A DNA stretch of 64,000 bases from Trinickia caryophylli (GCF_034424545.1 NZ_CP139970.1:1736001-1800000); one strand, 5' to 3'; counted from the stretch's first letter, positions 21,954-36,673 are shown. Notes: a model not told the origin generated them from the letters alone. Numbers and translations are program-made.

Positions 21954-24056
21954 TTACTTCGCCTTTGCGCTGATGATCGCGTCAGCAACGTTGCGCGGTG
22001 CCTCGGCGTAATGCTTGAACTCCATCGTATACGTCGCGCGACCCTGCGTCAGCGAGCGCAGCGACGTCGAGTAGCCGAACATTTCCGACAGCGGCACTTC
22101 GGCGCGAACGATCTTGCCGCCGCCGACCATGTCTTCCATGCCCTGCACGATGCCGCGACGGCCCGACAGGTCGCCCATCACGTTACCCATGTAGTCTTCC
22201 GGCGTTTCGACTTCCACGGCCATCATCGGCTCGAGGATGACCGGGCTCGCCTTACGCATCGCTTCCTTGAAGGCCATCGAGCCGGCCATGCGGAATGCGT
22301 TTTCGTTCGAGTCGACGTCGTGGTACGAACCGAATGTCAGGTGCACCTTCACGTCGACGACCGGGAACCCCGCGAGCACGCCGCTCTTGAGCGTGTCCTG
22401 GATACCCTTGTCGACCGCCGGAATGTACTCGCGCGGAATCACGCCGCCCTTGATCTCGTCGAGGAACTCGTAACCCTTGCCCTGCTCGTTCGGCTCGAGC
22501 GTGATCACGGCGTGACCGTACTGGCCGCGGCCGCCCGACTGCTTGACGAACTTGCCTTCGACATCCGACGCCGTCGCGCGGATCGTTTCGCGATACGCCA
22601 CCTGCGGCTTGCCGACGGTCGCCTCGACGTTGAACTCGCGCTTCATCCGGTCGACGAGAATTTCGAGGTGCAGCTCGCCCATGCCCGAGATGATCGTCTG
22701 GCCCGATTCTTCGTCCGTTTGCACGCGGAACGACGGATCTTCCTGAGCGAGACGGTTCAGCGCCAGGCCCATCTTCTCCTGGTCGGCCTTCGTCTTCGGC
22801 TCCACGGCCTGCGAAATCACGGGCTCCGGGAACACCATGCGCTCGAGCACGATCGGGTGCTGCGGATCGCACAGCGTGTCGCCCGTCGTCGCTTCCTTCA
22901 GGCCGACGGCGGCGGCGATATCGCCCGCGCGCACTTCCTTGATTTCCTCGCGCTGATTCGCGTGCATCTGCAGAATCCGGCCGAGACGCTCCTTCTTGTC
23001 CTTCGTCGAATTGAGCACCGTGTCGCCCGAATTGACGACGCCCGAGTACACGCGGAAGAAGATCAACTGGCCGACGAACGGGTCCGTCATGATCTTGAAC
23101 GCGAGTGCCGAGAACTTCTCTTCGTCCGAAGCCTTGCGCTCAGCCGAATCGCCATTCTCGAGTTCGCCCTTGACCGGCGGAATGTCGACCGGCGAAGGCA
23201 GGAAGTCGATCACGGCGTCGAGCATGCGCTGCACGCCCTTGTTCTTGAACGCGGTGCCGCAGAGCATCGGCTGGATTTCGCACGCGATCGTACGGTCACG
23301 CAGCGCCTTGACGATCTCGGCTTCGGTCAGCTGCTCGCCGCCGAGGTACTTTTCCATCAGCTCTTCGTTTGCTTCGGCGGCCGACTCGATCATCTTCTCG
23401 CGCCACTCGTTGCACGTCTCGAGCAGTTCGGCCGGAATGTCGACGTAGTCGAACTTCGTGCCTTGCGAGGCCTCGTCCCAAATGATCGCCTTCATCTTCA
23501 GGAGATCGACCACGCCCTTGAAGTTCTCTTCCGAGCCGATCGGCACCACGACGGGCACCGGGTTCGCCTTCAGACGCGTCTTCAACTGGTCGTAGACCTT
23601 GAAGAAGTTCGCGCCGGTGCGGTCCATCTTGTTGACGAACGCGAGGCGGGGCACCTTGTACTTGTTGGCCTGACGCCACACGGTTTCCGACTGCGGCTGC
23701 ACGCCGCCCACCGCGCAGTACACCATGCACGCGCCGTCGAGCACGCGCATCGAGCGCTCCACTTCAATCGTGAAGTCGACGTGCCCCGGGGTGTCGATGA
23801 TGTTGATGCGGTGCTCGGGATAGTTGTTGCCCATGCCCTTCCAGAACGCGGTGGTCGCAGCGGACGTGATCGTGATGCCACGCTCCTGCTCCTGCTCCAT
23901 CCAGTCCATGGTTGCCGCGCCGTCGTGAACCTCGCCGATCTTGTGGTTCACGCCGGTGTAAAACAGAATGCGCTCGGTCGTCGTCGTCTTGCCGGCGTCG
24001 ATGTGTGCGCTGATACCGATGTTGCGGTAGCGCTCGATGGGTGTCTTACGAGCCAC
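21954..24056 (-). CDS. fusA: Elongation factor G
   Basis: A 700-residue translocase GTPase. The G1 loop is [17 protein letters not shown]3 is DTPGHVDFT and G4 is NKMDR. Domain IV with the [15 protein letters not shown] segment and the C-terminal [16 protein letters not shown] are present. It lies between rpsG and tuf with a 134-base spacer before it that contains a GC-rich hairpin (about 24115-24145). Confidence 0.98.
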   Translation of the reverse strand: MARKTPIERYRNIGISAHIDAGKTTTTERILFYTGVNHKIGEVHDGAATMDWMEQEQERGITITSAATTAFWKGMGNNYPEHRINIIDTPGHVDFTIEVERSMRVLDGACMVYCAVGGVQPQSETVWRQANKYKVPRLAFVNKMDRTGANFFKVYDQLKTRLKANPVPVVVPIGSEENFKGVVDLLKMKAIIWDEASQGTKFDYVDIPAELLETCNEWREKMIESAAEANEELMEKYLGGEQLTEAEIVKALRDRTIACEIQPMLCGTAFKNKGVQRMLDAVIDFLPSPVDIPPVKGELENGDSAERKASDEEKFSALAFKIMTDPFVGQLIFFRVYSGVVNSGDTVLNSTKDKKERLGRILQMHANQREEIKEVRAGDIAAAVGLKEATTGDTLCDPQHPIVLERMVFPEPVISQAVEPKTKADQEKMGLALNRLAQEDPSFRVQTDEESGQTIISGMGELHLEILVDRMKREFNVEATVGKPQVAYRETIRATASDVEGKFVKQSGGRGQYGHAVITLEPNEQGKGYEFLDEIKGGVIPREYIPAVDKGIQDTLKSGVLAGFPVVDVKVHLTFGSYHDVDSNENAFRMAGSMAFKEAMRKASPVILEPMMAVEVETPEDYMGNVMGDLSGRRGIVQGMEDMVGGGKIVRAEVPLSEMFGYSTSLRSLTQGRATYTMEFKHYAEAPRNVADAIISAKAK

Positions 24057-24190
24057 TTTTATCCTCTATTGGATCGCGCGAAGCGTAAGAAAAAGTCTTC
24101 GCGCCTAACACAAACGGGCGAGGCGCCAAAGAGCGCACCCGCCCGGAATTTTTTTCCGATTGAGCCAGCGAAACAGCTTGGAAACGCGGC

Positions 24191-24661
24191 TTAGAAACGG
24201 AAATGCGAGAATGCCTTGTTGGCCTCGGCCATCCGGTGGACTTCGTCGCGCTTCTTCATCGCGCCGCCGCGGCCTTCCGCGGCTTCCTGCAACTCACCGG
24301 CGAGACGCAACGCCATCGATTTCTCGCTGCGCTTTTTCGCGGCCTCGCGCAACCAACGCATCGCCAATGCCATACGACGCGACGGACGCACTTCGACCGG
24401 AACCTGGTAGTTCGCCCCACCAACGCGGCGGCTCTTCACTTCCACCACCGGCTTCACGTTGTTGAGCGCCACCGTGAACACTTCCAGCGGGTCCTTGCCA
24501 CCCTTCGTCTGGATCTGTTCGAAAGCGCCATAGACGATACGCTCGGCCACCGACTTCTTGCCCGAGAGCATCAGCACGTTCATGAACTTAGCTACATCAA
24601 CGTTGCCGAACTTCGGATCCGGCAACACTTCCCGCTTGGGAACTTCGCGACGACGCGGCAT
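24191..24661 (-). CDS. rpsG: 30S ribosomal protein S7
   Basis: A 156-residue primary 16S binder of the head domain, [20 protein letters not shown], ending [11 protein letters not shown]. The longer in-frame start at 24724 adds 21 residues with no family match. In E. coli S7 represses the str operon. It lies 162 bases after rpsL. Confidence 0.97.
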   Translation of the reverse strand: MPRRREVPKREVLPDPKFGNVDVAKFMNVLMLSGKKSVAERIVYGAFEQIQTKGGKDPLEVFTVALNNVKPVVEVKSRRVGGANYQVPVEVRPSRRMALAMRWLREAAKKRSEKSMALRLAGELQEAAEGRGGAMKKRDEVHRMAEANKAFSHFRF

Positions 24662-24823
24662 GTTTCTTCCTTTAACTTTTTCAGTTGGAGCTGGGCGATA
24701 CCCGTTCAGCCCCGCGGCCACCAACTAACCCGATCGATCCTGCGACTAACCAGCTTGGCCGGGTGACCACTTACTCGACAGCACCGGCATTCCGGCACCA
24801 CCGCCTTCGATTCCGAAAGCTGC

Positions 24824-25204
24824 TTACTTGCCAGCCTTCGCGCGCTTCGCACCGTACTTCGAGCGAGCTTGCTTACGATCCTTCACGCCCTGCGTATCGA
24901 GCGAGCCGCGGACCATGTGGTAACGCACACCCGGCAAGTCCTTCACACGGCCGCCGCGGATCAGCACGACCGAGTGCTCTTGCAGGTTGTGGCCTTCACC
25001 ACCGATGTACGAAATGACTTCGAAGCCGTTCGTCAGACGAACCTTGGCCACCTTACGGAGTGCCGAGTTCGGCTTCTTCGGCGTCGTGGTGTACACACGC
25101 GTGCACACACCGCGACGCTGAGGGCAGTTCTGCAGGGCCGGGCTCTTGCTTTTCGTCGTTTCCGACTCACGGCCTTTGCGAACCAATTGATTGATGGTTG
25201 GCAT
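24824..25204 (-). CDS. rpsL: 30S ribosomal protein S12
   Basis: A 126-residue decoding-centre protein, [20 protein letters not shown]. The streptomycin-relevant lysines are the usual residues, in [10 protein letters not shown] and [10 protein letters not shown], so the sequence reads as wild type. It is the first gene of the str operon, with a promoter about 240 bases upstream. Confidence 0.98.
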   Translation of the reverse strand: MPTINQLVRKGRESETTKSKSPALQNCPQRRGVCTRVYTTTPKKPNSALRKVAKVRLTNGFEVISYIGGEGHNLQEHSVVLIRGGRVKDLPGVRYHMVRGSLDTQGVKDRKQARSKYGAKRAKAGK

Positions 25205-25612
25205 TGTTTATTCCCGAAATTAAACGAAATCGACGCACCGCCTGACCGGGCAAAGCGGAACAGGTGGCGCGCCCAAAGCATTCCTGCCGAAGCCGCCGGC
25301 ACGCCGACGCGGCGCTCGGGATCAAGCGATCCGCCCGCAACCGCGCTTGCAGCTCGCTTGCGACTCGCTTGAACCCAATGTGAACCCGCTGTGAACCCAT
25401 TGGGCGATGTGCGGGAGCCGGGCACCAAAGTGCCACGAACAGGAACCCGGCATGATATGGCGAAAAGGTCAAGCGCGTCAATAGCTTGCGCGGCCTCGCC
25501 CCGCATCCGCCGGCAGAGGCGCCGCGCGCGCGGCCGGGACGGCCATGGCGCCCGCCAAGGCGTACCGATGCCCGCCCGCAGGCGCCGCCCCCGGGCAACA
25601 ATCAGGGCACCA
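25205..25612 (-). other. Spacer between recQ and rpsL: str-operon promoter and leader
   Basis: A 408-base gap with no supported gene. It holds the promoter at 25452-25481, an inverted repeat CCCAATG (25374-25380) and CATTGGG (25398-25404) in the leader, and three CGCTTG units with an 11-base period at 25344, 25355 and 25366. Confidence 0.55.
25452..25481 (-). promoter_or_regulatory. Sigma-70-type promoter of the str operon
   Basis: Minus strand: -35 TTGACG (25476-25481), 18-base spacer, -10 TATCAT (25452-25457). The start site would be near 25445, giving a leader of about 240 bases to rpsL. Confidence 0.6.
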
Positions 25613-27460
<1,848 letters not shown>

Positions 27461-27915
27461 GGAGGCGATGGGCAGGACGGCTGGCAGCGAATGGCCGCCA
27501 TTCTAGCAATTGCCGCGCGCCTGCCGCCGTGGCCTCGTCCGTCATGGCCGATCGGCGGAGCTTGAAGCCGGTTCACGGCGCCCGCCGGCGTGTGCCCGCC
27601 ACCCGGAGGGCCCAGCGCAACGAACGTGACGAAAGGAATACCCGATGTAGTCGCCAGGCGCATGGCGCGGCGGCCGCATCGGGACTAACCCTGCAAATCG
27701 CCGCGCACGGCACCGGCCGGCCTCAAGACTATAAAGATGGATGCCGATGACACGTTCAGGCGGCGCGAAGCAGCGCGTCGCTCTCGACTCCGATTTCCGC
27801 CCGAATGCGTGCGAGGTGCGAAGCCGGTCCGCCGGCCGCGCCTCGTCGCTTCGGAAACTTTCACCCCCCATCGACGCGCGGCGAGCGCGTGGCCACGACG
27901 AACGGTCCACTTGAT
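27461..27915. other. Divergent spacer between recQ and the chemotaxis receptor gene
   Basis: 455 bases with no reading frame that I can support on either strand. The only signal noted is the FliA-like promoter at 27723-27750. Confidence 0.5.
27723..27750 (+). promoter_or_regulatory. Candidate sigma-28 (FliA) promoter for the chemoreceptor gene
   Basis: TCAAGACT (27723-27730), 12-base spacer, GCCGATGA (27743-27750). Against the enterobacterial pattern TAAAGTTT-N11-GCCGATAA this matches 5 of 8 and 7 of 8 with one extra spacer base. It lies 165 bases upstream of the receptor start. Confidence 0.4.
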
Positions 27916-29481
27916 ATGAAATGGTTTAACCAGTTGAGCCTCGGGCAACGACTCTTTTGCGCATTCTCGATCTGCGCGCTGCTGACGATCGTCGTCGGTG
28001 CCGTCGGCGCGACGCGCATGCGCGAGCTGGCCGCGATGCAAACGGCGATGTACGAAACCGAAGTCGTGCCGATCCGCCAGATCGGCACCGCGTCGTGGCA
28101 AGCGGCGGCGCACTACCGGCGCCTTTACGACTACGTGGTCAAGACCGACCCCAAAGGCCGCGAAGAGACGCTCGCGTTCAACAGCAAGGGCGAAGCGGCG
28201 GTGACGGCCGCGATCGACTACGAGCGCGCCCATCCGCTCAACGACAGGCAAAAGCAGCTCGTGGCCGATTTCGATTCGATCTGGCCGGAGTATCTCGCGT
28301 CGGTCCGGAAGGTCGAGGAGGCCGCGAAGCAAGGCGATCAGGCGGCCGCGCTCGCCGAAATGCAAAGCCGCACCGACGGATTGCACGTAAAGATCCGCAA
28401 GACCCTCATCGCCTTCTCCGACGTGCGCAACGATGGCGCACAGGAGAAAGCACTGGCCGGCGTCGACCTCGTCTCGAACGTGACCTGGTGGATCGTCGCG
28501 TGCTCTGCGGTCGGCGTCATCGTTTCGCTCGGCTTCGGGTGGGCCGTCACGCGCTCGATCACGCGGGAAGTCGGCGGCGAGCCCGCGGTCGTCGCCCGCG
28601 CGGTCGGCGACATCGCCGCGGGCAATCTCGATACGGACGTCTCGACTACCGCCGGCCGACGCGCCGCCGGCATTCTTGCGGCCACCGCGCAGATGCGCGA
28701 CGCGCTTCGCCTCGCCGTTCGCTCCATCCGCGGCGGCGCCGAATCGGTCACGCAGGCATCGAACGCGATCTCGGCAACGAACCGCGACCTGTCCGAGCGT
28801 ACCGAGCGTCAGGCGGCCTCGCTGCAGCAGACGGCGGCCACGATGGAGGAACTCACGCAAACAGTGCGGCAAAACGCCGACAACGCGGGGCAAGCGAAAT
28901 CGCTCGCGGTCGACGCAGCCGATGTTGCCGCAACCGCGGACGAGACCGTGGCGACGATGCTCGCGACGATGCGCAGCATCAACGACAGCTCGTCGAAGAT
29001 CTCCGATATCACGGCGCTCATCGAAGGTATCGCGTTCCAGACGAACATCCTCGCCCTCAACGCGGCCGTCGAAGCCGCGCGCGCGGGCGAACAAGGCCGC
29101 GGCTTCGCCGTGGTGGCCGGCGAGGTGCGCAGCCTCGCGCAGCGCGCATCGGCCGCGGCCAAGGAAATCAAGGATCTCATCGAATCGTCGGCCGCGATCG
29201 TGCATGACGGCACGGCGCAGGCCGGGCGCGTCGGCGAAACGGTGAGCCAGGTAAAGGACGCCATCGAGCGCGTATCGGGCATCGTCGGCGAAATCGCCGC
29301 CGCGTCCGACGAGCAAAGCCGCGGCATCGAGGAGGTTAATCAGGTGATCGGCGAGATGGACCGCGTGACGCAGGAAAACGCGGCGCTCGTGCAGCGCGCG
29401 GCCTCGGCTGCGGAATTGCTCGAGCAACAGGCCACCGAGCTCAAACAGGCGGTATCGGTGTTCAAGATGGCCGCCGCGTAA
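27916..29481 (+). CDS. Methyl-accepting chemotaxis protein
   Basis: A 521-residue receptor. It has a membrane segment near residues 10-30, a periplasmic helical sensor of about 155 residues that looks like a four-helix bundle, a second membrane segment near 189-212 ([19 protein letters not shown]), a HAMP region, and the signalling domain. The hairpin tip is intact ([19 protein letters not shown], then [15 protein letters not shown], about residues 370-405). No NWETF-type CheR-tethering pentapeptide is seen at the C-terminus. The ligand cannot be read from sequence. The ATG at 27916 gives the short cytoplasmic start; a longer frame upstream lacks receptor features. It ends before a strong terminator. 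Confidence 0.93.
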   Translation: MKWFNQLSLGQRLFCAFSICALLTIVVGAVGATRMRELAAMQTAMYETEVVPIRQIGTASWQAAAHYRRLYDYVVKTDPKGREETLAFNSKGEAAVTAAIDYERAHPLNDRQKQLVADFDSIWPEYLASVRKVEEAAKQGDQAAALAEMQSRTDGLHVKIRKTLIAFSDVRNDGAQEKALAGVDLVSNVTWWIVACSAVGVIVSLGFGWAVTRSITREVGGEPAVVARAVGDIAAGNLDTDVSTTAGRRAAGILAATAQMRDALRLAVRSIRGGAESVTQASNAISATNRDLSERTERQAASLQQTAATMEELTQTVRQNADNAGQAKSLAVDAADVAATADETVATMLATMRSINDSSSKISDITALIEGIAFQTNILALNAAVEAARAGEQGRGFAVVAGEVRSLAQRASAAAKEIKDLIESSAAIVHDGTAQAGRVGETVSQVKDAIERVSGIVGEIAAASDEQSRGIEEVNQVIGEMDRVTQENAALVQRAASAAELLEQQATELKQAVSVFKMAAA

Positions 29482-29520
29482 ATAGACATCGGCCGCCGCC
29501 ATCGGTGCGGCACAGCGTTG

Positions 29521-29547
29521 AAAGGGCAGCTGCGGGCTGCCCTTTTT
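29521..29547 (+). terminator. Rho-independent terminator after the chemoreceptor gene
   Basis: Perfect stem AAAGGGCAGC with GCTGCCCTTT around a 5-base loop, followed by a T-tract. It lies 40 bases past the stop. Confidence 0.85.
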
Positions 29548-29759
29548 CATGCACGCGCAAGGTGCATCGTCGGTCGCACAAAGGACAACGAAAGGACAAC
29601 GTGACGCACCCGCCCCGAATGTTGATCCAGGTTAAAACGCCCCCCGCGCGTTCGGCGCATCGTGGCCTCCTGCAGGACGAACGGTTCCCCGACGGTTCGC
29701 ACGAGCCGCCGGGCCCCGCTTTCACCCCGGCTGCACGTGCCGCCCTCAAGGAGAACCCG

Positions 29760-31280
29760 ATGCTCGACAAAACCCAGCCCTCCCGACTCGACGCGGAAAT
29801 TCTGCGCGCCCGTTACGACAACTTCATCGGCGGCGCGTGGCGAGCACCGGCCGCGGGGCGCTATTTCACCGACAAGAGCCCGATCGACGGCAGCACACTT
29901 TGCGAGATCGCGCGCTCCGATGCCGAAGACGTCGAACGCGCACTCGATGCCGCCCACGCCGCACGCGAAAAATGGGCACGCACGTCGCCCGCCGAGCGCG
30001 CGCGGATCCTGAACAAGATCGCCGATCGCATGGACGAACATCGCGAACTGCTCGCTCGCGTCGAAACGCGCGACAACGGCAAGCCGATCCGCGAAACGCT
30101 CAATGCGGACGTGCCGCTGGCCGCCGATCACTTCCGCTACTTCGCCAGTTGCATTCGCGCCGAAGAAGGCTCGATCGGCGAGATCGACTACAACACGGTC
30201 GCCTATCACTTCCGCGAGCCGCTAGGCGTGGTAGCGCAGATCATCCCGTGGAACTTCCCGCTGCTGATGGCCGCCTGGAAGCTCGCGCCCGCGCTCGCCG
30301 CCGGCAATTGCGTCATCATGAAGCCGGCCTCCGATACACCGATGAGCCTCGCGGTGCTGATGGATCTCGTCGGCGACCTCCTGCCCGCCGGCGTGCTCAA
30401 CATCGTTTTCGGGCACGGCTCGGAAGTCGGCACGCCGCTCGCGAGCAGCCCGCGCATTGCCAAGGTGGCGTTTACCGGCGAAACGACGACGGGCCGGCAA
30501 ATCATGCGCTATGCGGCCGAAACGATCATTCCACAAACGATGGAGCTCGGCGGCAAATCGCCCAATATCTTCTTCGCCGACGTGATGGATGACGATGACG
30601 GCTTCCTCGACAAGGCGCTCGAAGGCTTTGCGCTCTTCGCGTTCAACAAGGGCGAAGTCTGCACCTGCCCTTCGAGGGCGCTCGTGCAGGAGTCGATCTT
30701 CGACCGGTTCATGGAGAAAGCCGTGGAACGTGTGGCGCGGATCAAGGTAGGCGATCCGCTCGATCCGTCAACGCAAATGGGCGCGCAATGCTCGCACGGC
30801 CAGCTCGAAAAAATCCTCGAGTACATCGACATCGGCAAGCAGGAAGGCGCGAAGTGCATGACCGGCGGCGCACGCGCCGAACTCGACGGCCCGCTGAAGA
30901 ACGGCTACTACGTCAAGCCGACCGTGTTCGTCGGGCACAACAAGATGCGCATCTTCCAGGAAGAGATCTTCGGACCCGTGCTCTCGGTCACACCGTTCAA
31001 GAACATCGAAGATGCGATCGCCATTGGCAACGATACGGTGTACGGGCTCGGGGCCGGCGTGTGGTCGCGCAACGTCAACAACACCTACCGCGTGGGCCGC
31101 GAAATTCAGGCCGGGCGCGTATGGACCAACTGTTATCACATCTATCCCGCGCATGCGGCGTTCGGCGGCTACAAGCAATCGGGCTTCGGGCGCGAAACGC
31201 ACAAGATGATTCTCGACCACTACCAGCAGACGAAGAACCTGCTCGTGAGCTACAGCACCGAGGCGCTCGGCCTCTTCTAA
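29760..31280 (+). CDS. NAD(P)-dependent aldehyde dehydrogenase (AldB/ExaC-like)
   Basis: A 506-residue ALDH. The cofactor region holds [14 protein letters not shown] and the general base is E262 in [10 protein letters not shown]. The catalytic cysteine is C301 in [12 protein letters not shown], and the C-terminal motif [10 protein letters not shown] is present. The overall sequence resembles the acetaldehyde dehydrogenase II group used in ethanol and other short-chain alcohol oxidation, but the substrate is inferred. The ATG at 29760 follows AAGGAG; the frame is open further upstream without ALDH sequence. It precedes pntAA by 107 bases and may share its transcript. Confidence 0.93.
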   Translation: MLDKTQPSRLDAEILRARYDNFIGGAWRAPAAGRYFTDKSPIDGSTLCEIARSDAEDVERALDAAHAAREKWARTSPAERARILNKIADRMDEHRELLARVETRDNGKPIRETLNADVPLAADHFRYFASCIRAEEGSIGEIDYNTVAYHFREPLGVVAQIIPWNFPLLMAAWKLAPALAAGNCVIMKPASDTPMSLAVLMDLVGDLLPAGVLNIVFGHGSEVGTPLASSPRIAKVAFTGETTTGRQIMRYAAETIIPQTMELGGKSPNIFFADVMDDDDGFLDKALEGFALFAFNKGEVCTCPSRALVQESIFDRFMEKAVERVARIKVGDPLDPSTQMGAQCSHGQLEKILEYIDIGKQEGAKCMTGGARAELDGPLKNGYYVKPTVFVGHNKMRIFQEEIFGPVLSVTPFKNIEDAIAIGNDTVYGLGAGVWSRNVNNTYRVGREIQAGRVWTNCYHIYPAHAAFGGYKQSGFGRETHKMILDHYQQTKNLLVSYSTEALGLF

Positions 31281-31387
31281 GCCCAGGTGCAGTTCCGCAA
31301 TGCAACGGGAGGGCGACGCGCCAACGCGCCGTCCTCCCACGGCATGCGCCGGCGGGCCGCGCGCGGCGCCCTCGACAGGAGAATCGG

Positions 31388-32515
31388 ATGGCCATCAAGG
31401 TTGCAGTGTTGAAGGAAACGCGGCCGCACGAGCGGCGCGTGGCAACGGTGCCGACGGTAGCCGCCGCGCTGGCGCGGCTCGGGTGCGACGTCTATCTGCA
31501 AGCCGGCGCGGGCGCGGGGGTGAAGCTGCCGGACCGCGTCTACACGAGTGCGACGATCGTGGCCGATGCGCGCACGCTCGTCGCCGGCGCCGACATCGTG
31601 CTCGCGGTGCAATTGCCGGCAAGAGACATCATCGAAGCGATGAGGCCCGGCACGATCCTCATTTCGTTTGTCTACGCGCAAAAGGAGGACGAGCTCGTCA
31701 AACTGCTGCGCGACCGGAACATCACCTGCTTCGCGATGGAACTCGTACCGCGCATCAGCCGCGCCCAGGCACTCGACGCCTTGTCGAGCCAGGCCGCGCT
31801 CGCCGGTTACTACGCCGTGCTCCTCGGCACGACGCACCTCGCGCGCGTGCTGCCGCGTATGACGACGGCAGCCGGCTCGCTGCGGCCGGCTACCGTGCTC
31901 GTCATGGGCCTCGGCGTGGCCGGGCTCCAGGCGATCGCGACGGCGCACCGGCTCGGCGCCGTGGTCGAAGGTTATGACGTGCGGCCCGAAACGCGCAACG
32001 AAGCCGCCTCGCTCGGTGCGAAATTCGTCGAGACGGGCGTCGACGCGCGCGGCGAAGGCGGTTATGCGCGCGAGCTGACCGACGACGAAAAGCGGCGCGT
32101 CGACGAAGCGCTGACCAGGCACATCCAGGCCGCCGACCTCATCGTGACCACGGCCTCCGTGCCGGGCCGCCCCTCGCCGAAGTTGATCGGCGAAGCACAG
32201 GTCAAAGGGATGAAACCGGGCGCCGTGATCGTCGATCTCGCAGCCGACGGCGGCGGCAACTGCGCGTGCACGCAGCCGGGCGAAATCGTCGATATCGGCG
32301 AGGTCACGATCGTCGCGCCGTTGAACGTGCCATCGCTGCTCGGCGAACACGCGAGCGAGCTCTATGCGAAGAATGTGCTCAACCTGCTCGAGCTGCTGAT
32401 TCGCGACAAGGCGCTCGCACCCGACTGGAACGACGAAGTGATCGCGAAAATGCTGCTCACGCGCGGCAGCGAGATCACGAACGACGCCGCGCGCAAGCAC
32501 GTGAGCGCGGCCTGA
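31388..32515 (+). CDS. pntAA: Proton-translocating NAD(P) transhydrogenase subunit alpha part 1
   Basis: A 375-residue NAD(H)-binding subunit (dI). Landmarks are KETRPHERRVATVP near the start, the Rossmann motif VLVMGLGVAGLQAIATAHRLG, DVRPETRNEAASLGA, and the loop GRPSPKLIGEAQVKGMKPG. With PntAB and PntB it couples hydride transfer from NADH to NADP+ to inward proton flow, feeding NADPH pools. The alpha subunit is split in two genes as in Rhodospirillum. Start codon at 31388 after AGGAGAATCGG. Confidence 0.95.
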   Translation: MAIKVAVLKETRPHERRVATVPTVAAALARLGCDVYLQAGAGAGVKLPDRVYTSATIVADARTLVAGADIVLAVQLPARDIIEAMRPGTILISFVYAQKEDELVKLLRDRNITCFAMELVPRISRAQALDALSSQAALAGYYAVLLGTTHLARVLPRMTTAAGSLRPATVLVMGLGVAGLQAIATAHRLGAVVEGYDVRPETRNEAASLGAKFVETGVDARGEGGYARELTDDEKRRVDEALTRHIQAADLIVTTASVPGRPSPKLIGEAQVKGMKPGAVIVDLAADGGGNCACTQPGEIVDIGEVTIVAPLNVPSLLGEHASELYAKNVLNLLELLIRDKALAPDWNDEVIAKMLLTRGSEITNDAARKHVSAA

Positions 32516-32539
32516 ACGCCTCTCAAGCGGAGAACCATC

Positions 32540-32848
32540 ATGGATGCACCCATCGCCATCACCGGCTTCGTCGCGCTCTACGTCTACATGCTCGCGGCCT
32601 TCACCGGATACGAAGTCATTTCGCGCGTGCCCGCCATCCTGCATACGCCGCTGATGTCCGGCTCGAACTTCGTGCACGGCATCGTCGTGGTGGGCGCGCT
32701 CTATGCGCTCCTGAACGCCAGTACCGTAACGGGGCAGGCCATCGGCTTCGTCGGCGTGCTGCTCGGTGCCGGCAATGTGGGCGGCGGCTATATCGTGACC
32801 GAGCGGATGCTGCAGATGTTCAAGCCGAGCGGCACCGCCAAGCGCTGA
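32540..32848 (+). CDS. pntAB: NAD(P) transhydrogenase subunit alpha part 2 (membrane)
   Basis: A 102-residue protein with three membrane helices, including FVALYVYMLAAFTGYEVISR and the SGSNFVHGIVVVGAL segment. It supplies part of the proton channel domain dII. It lies 24 bases after pntAA and 9 bases before pntB. Confidence 0.95.
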   Translation: MDAPIAITGFVALYVYMLAAFTGYEVISRVPAILHTPLMSGSNFVHGIVVVGALYALLNASTVTGQAIGFVGVLLGAGNVGGGYIVTERMLQMFKPSGTAKR

Positions 32849-32857
32849 GGAGCCACC

Positions 32858-34324
32858 ATGACCATCGACCTTCTCATCGGCGCCAGCGGGCTCGCCGCCA
32901 CCGCACTGTTCGTCTACGGCATCAAGCGCATGTCGTCGCCGGCTACCGCGCACCTCGGCATGAAGATCGCCGGCGCCGGCATGCTCGTCGCCATACTCGC
33001 GAGCTTCCTCTACGTTTTCGGTGTCAACGAAGCCGCGCGCCCGCGTCTTGGCACGAACGTCGTGCTCGCTGCCGCGGCGCTTGCGATCGGTCTCGGCTGG
33101 GCATGGTGGAGCGGCAAACGTGTCGCCATCACGGCCATGCCGCAAATGGTCGCGCTCTACAACGGCATGGGCGGCGGGGCCGCCGGCGCCATCGCGGCCG
33201 CCGAACTCGCGCAACCGCACGGCGGCGGCGCCCTTTCGCTCGCCGTAACGATCGTGGGCGGCCTGATCGGGTCCGTCTCGCTCTCCGGCTCGCTCATCGC
33301 CTGGGCCAAGCTCGACGGGCGCCTGAACAAGCCGTGGCGCGTGAAAGGACAGCAATGGATCAACGGGGCCGTGCTGCTCTCGGCGCTCGGGCTCGGCGCC
33401 GCGCTCATCGCGAGGAGCGCGGCCGGTACGGCGGGGGGCGGCGACGCGCCCGCGATGACGGCCGCCATCGTTCTGTTCTTTGGCGCAGCACTCGCGTTCG
33501 GCGTCATGATGACGTTGCCGATCGGCGGCGCCGACATGCCCGTCGTCATCTCGCTTTACAACGCGTTCACCGGCCTCGCCGTCGGGCTCGAAGGCTTCGT
33601 CCTGCAAAACCCCGCGCTGATGGTGGCGGGCATGGTGGTGGGCTCGGCCGGTACGCTGCTTACGCTGCTGATGGCAAAAGCGATGAACCGTTCTGTCGCC
33701 AACGTGCTCTTCAGCAATTTCGGCGACGTGAGCCTCGAGGCATCGAGCGAAATCAAGGGGCGGCTCAAGCCGGTCGAGGCGAGCGACGCCGCACTGTCGA
33801 TGCGCTATGCCGGCAAGGTCATCATCGCGCCCGGGTATGGACTCGCCGCCGCCCAGGCGCAACAGAAGCTCGCGGAGTTCGTAACGCTCCTGCAGGCGTC
33901 GGGCGTCGAGGTGAAGTTCGCGATCCATCCCGTCGCCGGCCGCATGCCGGGCCACATGGACGTGCTGCTCGCGGAAGCGGGCGTGCCCTACGACCTGCTC
34001 TTCGAGCTGAGCGAGATCAACGACGAGTTCAAGACGGCCGACGTCGCGCTTGTCATCGGCGCCAATGACGTGGTCAATCCTGCCGCGCGGAGCAACAAGA
34101 CGTCGCCCATCTACGGCATGCCCATTCTCAACGTCGATCAGGCGCACCAGGTATATGTGATCAAACGCGGCGAAGGCCGTGGCTACGCGGGTGTCGAAAA
34201 CGAACTGTTCTACGCCGACAACTGCAACATGATCTACGGCGATGCACGTGCCGTGCTCGCGAAAATGGCGCAGACGATCAAGGAGCTCGAGACGTCGGCG
34301 AGCCCGGCGGGCGCCGCGGCCTGA
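32858..34324 (+). CDS. pntB: NAD(P) transhydrogenase subunit beta
   Basis: A 488-residue protein with multiple membrane helices in the first 290 residues (channel domain) and a C-terminal NADP(H)-binding domain dIII. The latter is recognised by APGYGLAAAQAQ, HPVAGRMPGHMDVLLAEAG, GANDVVNPAA and the KRGEGRGYAGVENELFY region. All expected motifs are intact. Last gene of the pnt operon. Confidence 0.96.
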   Translation: MTIDLLIGASGLAATALFVYGIKRMSSPATAHLGMKIAGAGMLVAILASFLYVFGVNEAARPRLGTNVVLAAAALAIGLGWAWWSGKRVAITAMPQMVALYNGMGGGAAGAIAAAELAQPHGGGALSLAVTIVGGLIGSVSLSGSLIAWAKLDGRLNKPWRVKGQQWINGAVLLSALGLGAALIARSAAGTAGGGDAPAMTAAIVLFFGAALAFGVMMTLPIGGADMPVVISLYNAFTGLAVGLEGFVLQNPALMVAGMVVGSAGTLLTLLMAKAMNRSVANVLFSNFGDVSLEASSEIKGRLKPVEASDAALSMRYAGKVIIAPGYGLAAAQAQQKLAEFVTLLQASGVEVKFAIHPVAGRMPGHMDVLLAEAGVPYDLLFELSEINDEFKTADVALVIGANDVVNPAARSNKTSPIYGMPILNVDQAHQVYVIKRGEGRGYAGVENELFYADNCNMIYGDARAVLAKMAQTIKELETSASPAGAAA

Positions 34325-34405
34325 CTAAAGCAAGCCCCGCGACGCGGCCCTGTGCAGGCGTAGCGGGCGCCATAACGATACGGGCCGCATAAGCCCACCC
34401 ATGTC

Positions 34406-34459
34406 GCTTGCCGTGCCGGGTACCGCCTCGTTGCCAGGCACGGCAAGCGCGCCTGGCAA
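34406..34459 (+). terminator. Two mutually exclusive hairpins downstream of pntB
   Basis: Stem A: GCTTGCCGTGCC (34406-34417) with GGCACGGCAAGC (34437-34448), 12 perfect pairs. Stem B: TTGCCAGGC (34431-34439) with GCCTGGCAA (34451-34459), 9 perfect pairs. They share bases 34437-34439 and overlap further, so only one can form. A loose U-rich stretch (GGTTTTATG) follows. Either a terminator for pnt or a switch ahead of the next gene. Confidence 0.5.
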
Positions 34460-34631
34460 CTGAATGAGGTTTTATGCCAAAAATAGAAATTTGACACAGA
34501 CACAAATTAAAATCCCTTCTCAAAATTAAACCACGCCCTACACTTCCCTCCACGAAAAACACGCCACGTAACTGGCAGACATCGATTTCGCATAGCTCAA
34601 ACAAACGCTTTATCTAAAACGAGCGCACTGA

Positions 34632-36542
<1,911 letters not shown>

Positions 36543-36673
36543 CGGTTCATCGCGGGCTGCGCCAGCTCGAGCATCCGCCGCGTCGGTGGCGTCGGTGGCA
36601 TCCGGCGCTCCACGCGGCGGCTCGATACACGTCGCCGCCGCGTATCGACCAGTCACGATCGTCCGGGCGCGCG

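Noticed and set aside
31277..34147. A 956-residue minus-strand frame opposite the pnt operon
   Set aside because: Shadow of pntAA, pntAB and pntB, which carry complete family motifs on the plus strand.
34491..34519. TTGACA as the -35 box of a protease promoter
   Set aside because: No -10-like hexamer lies 15-19 bases downstream; TAAAAT is only 11 bases away.
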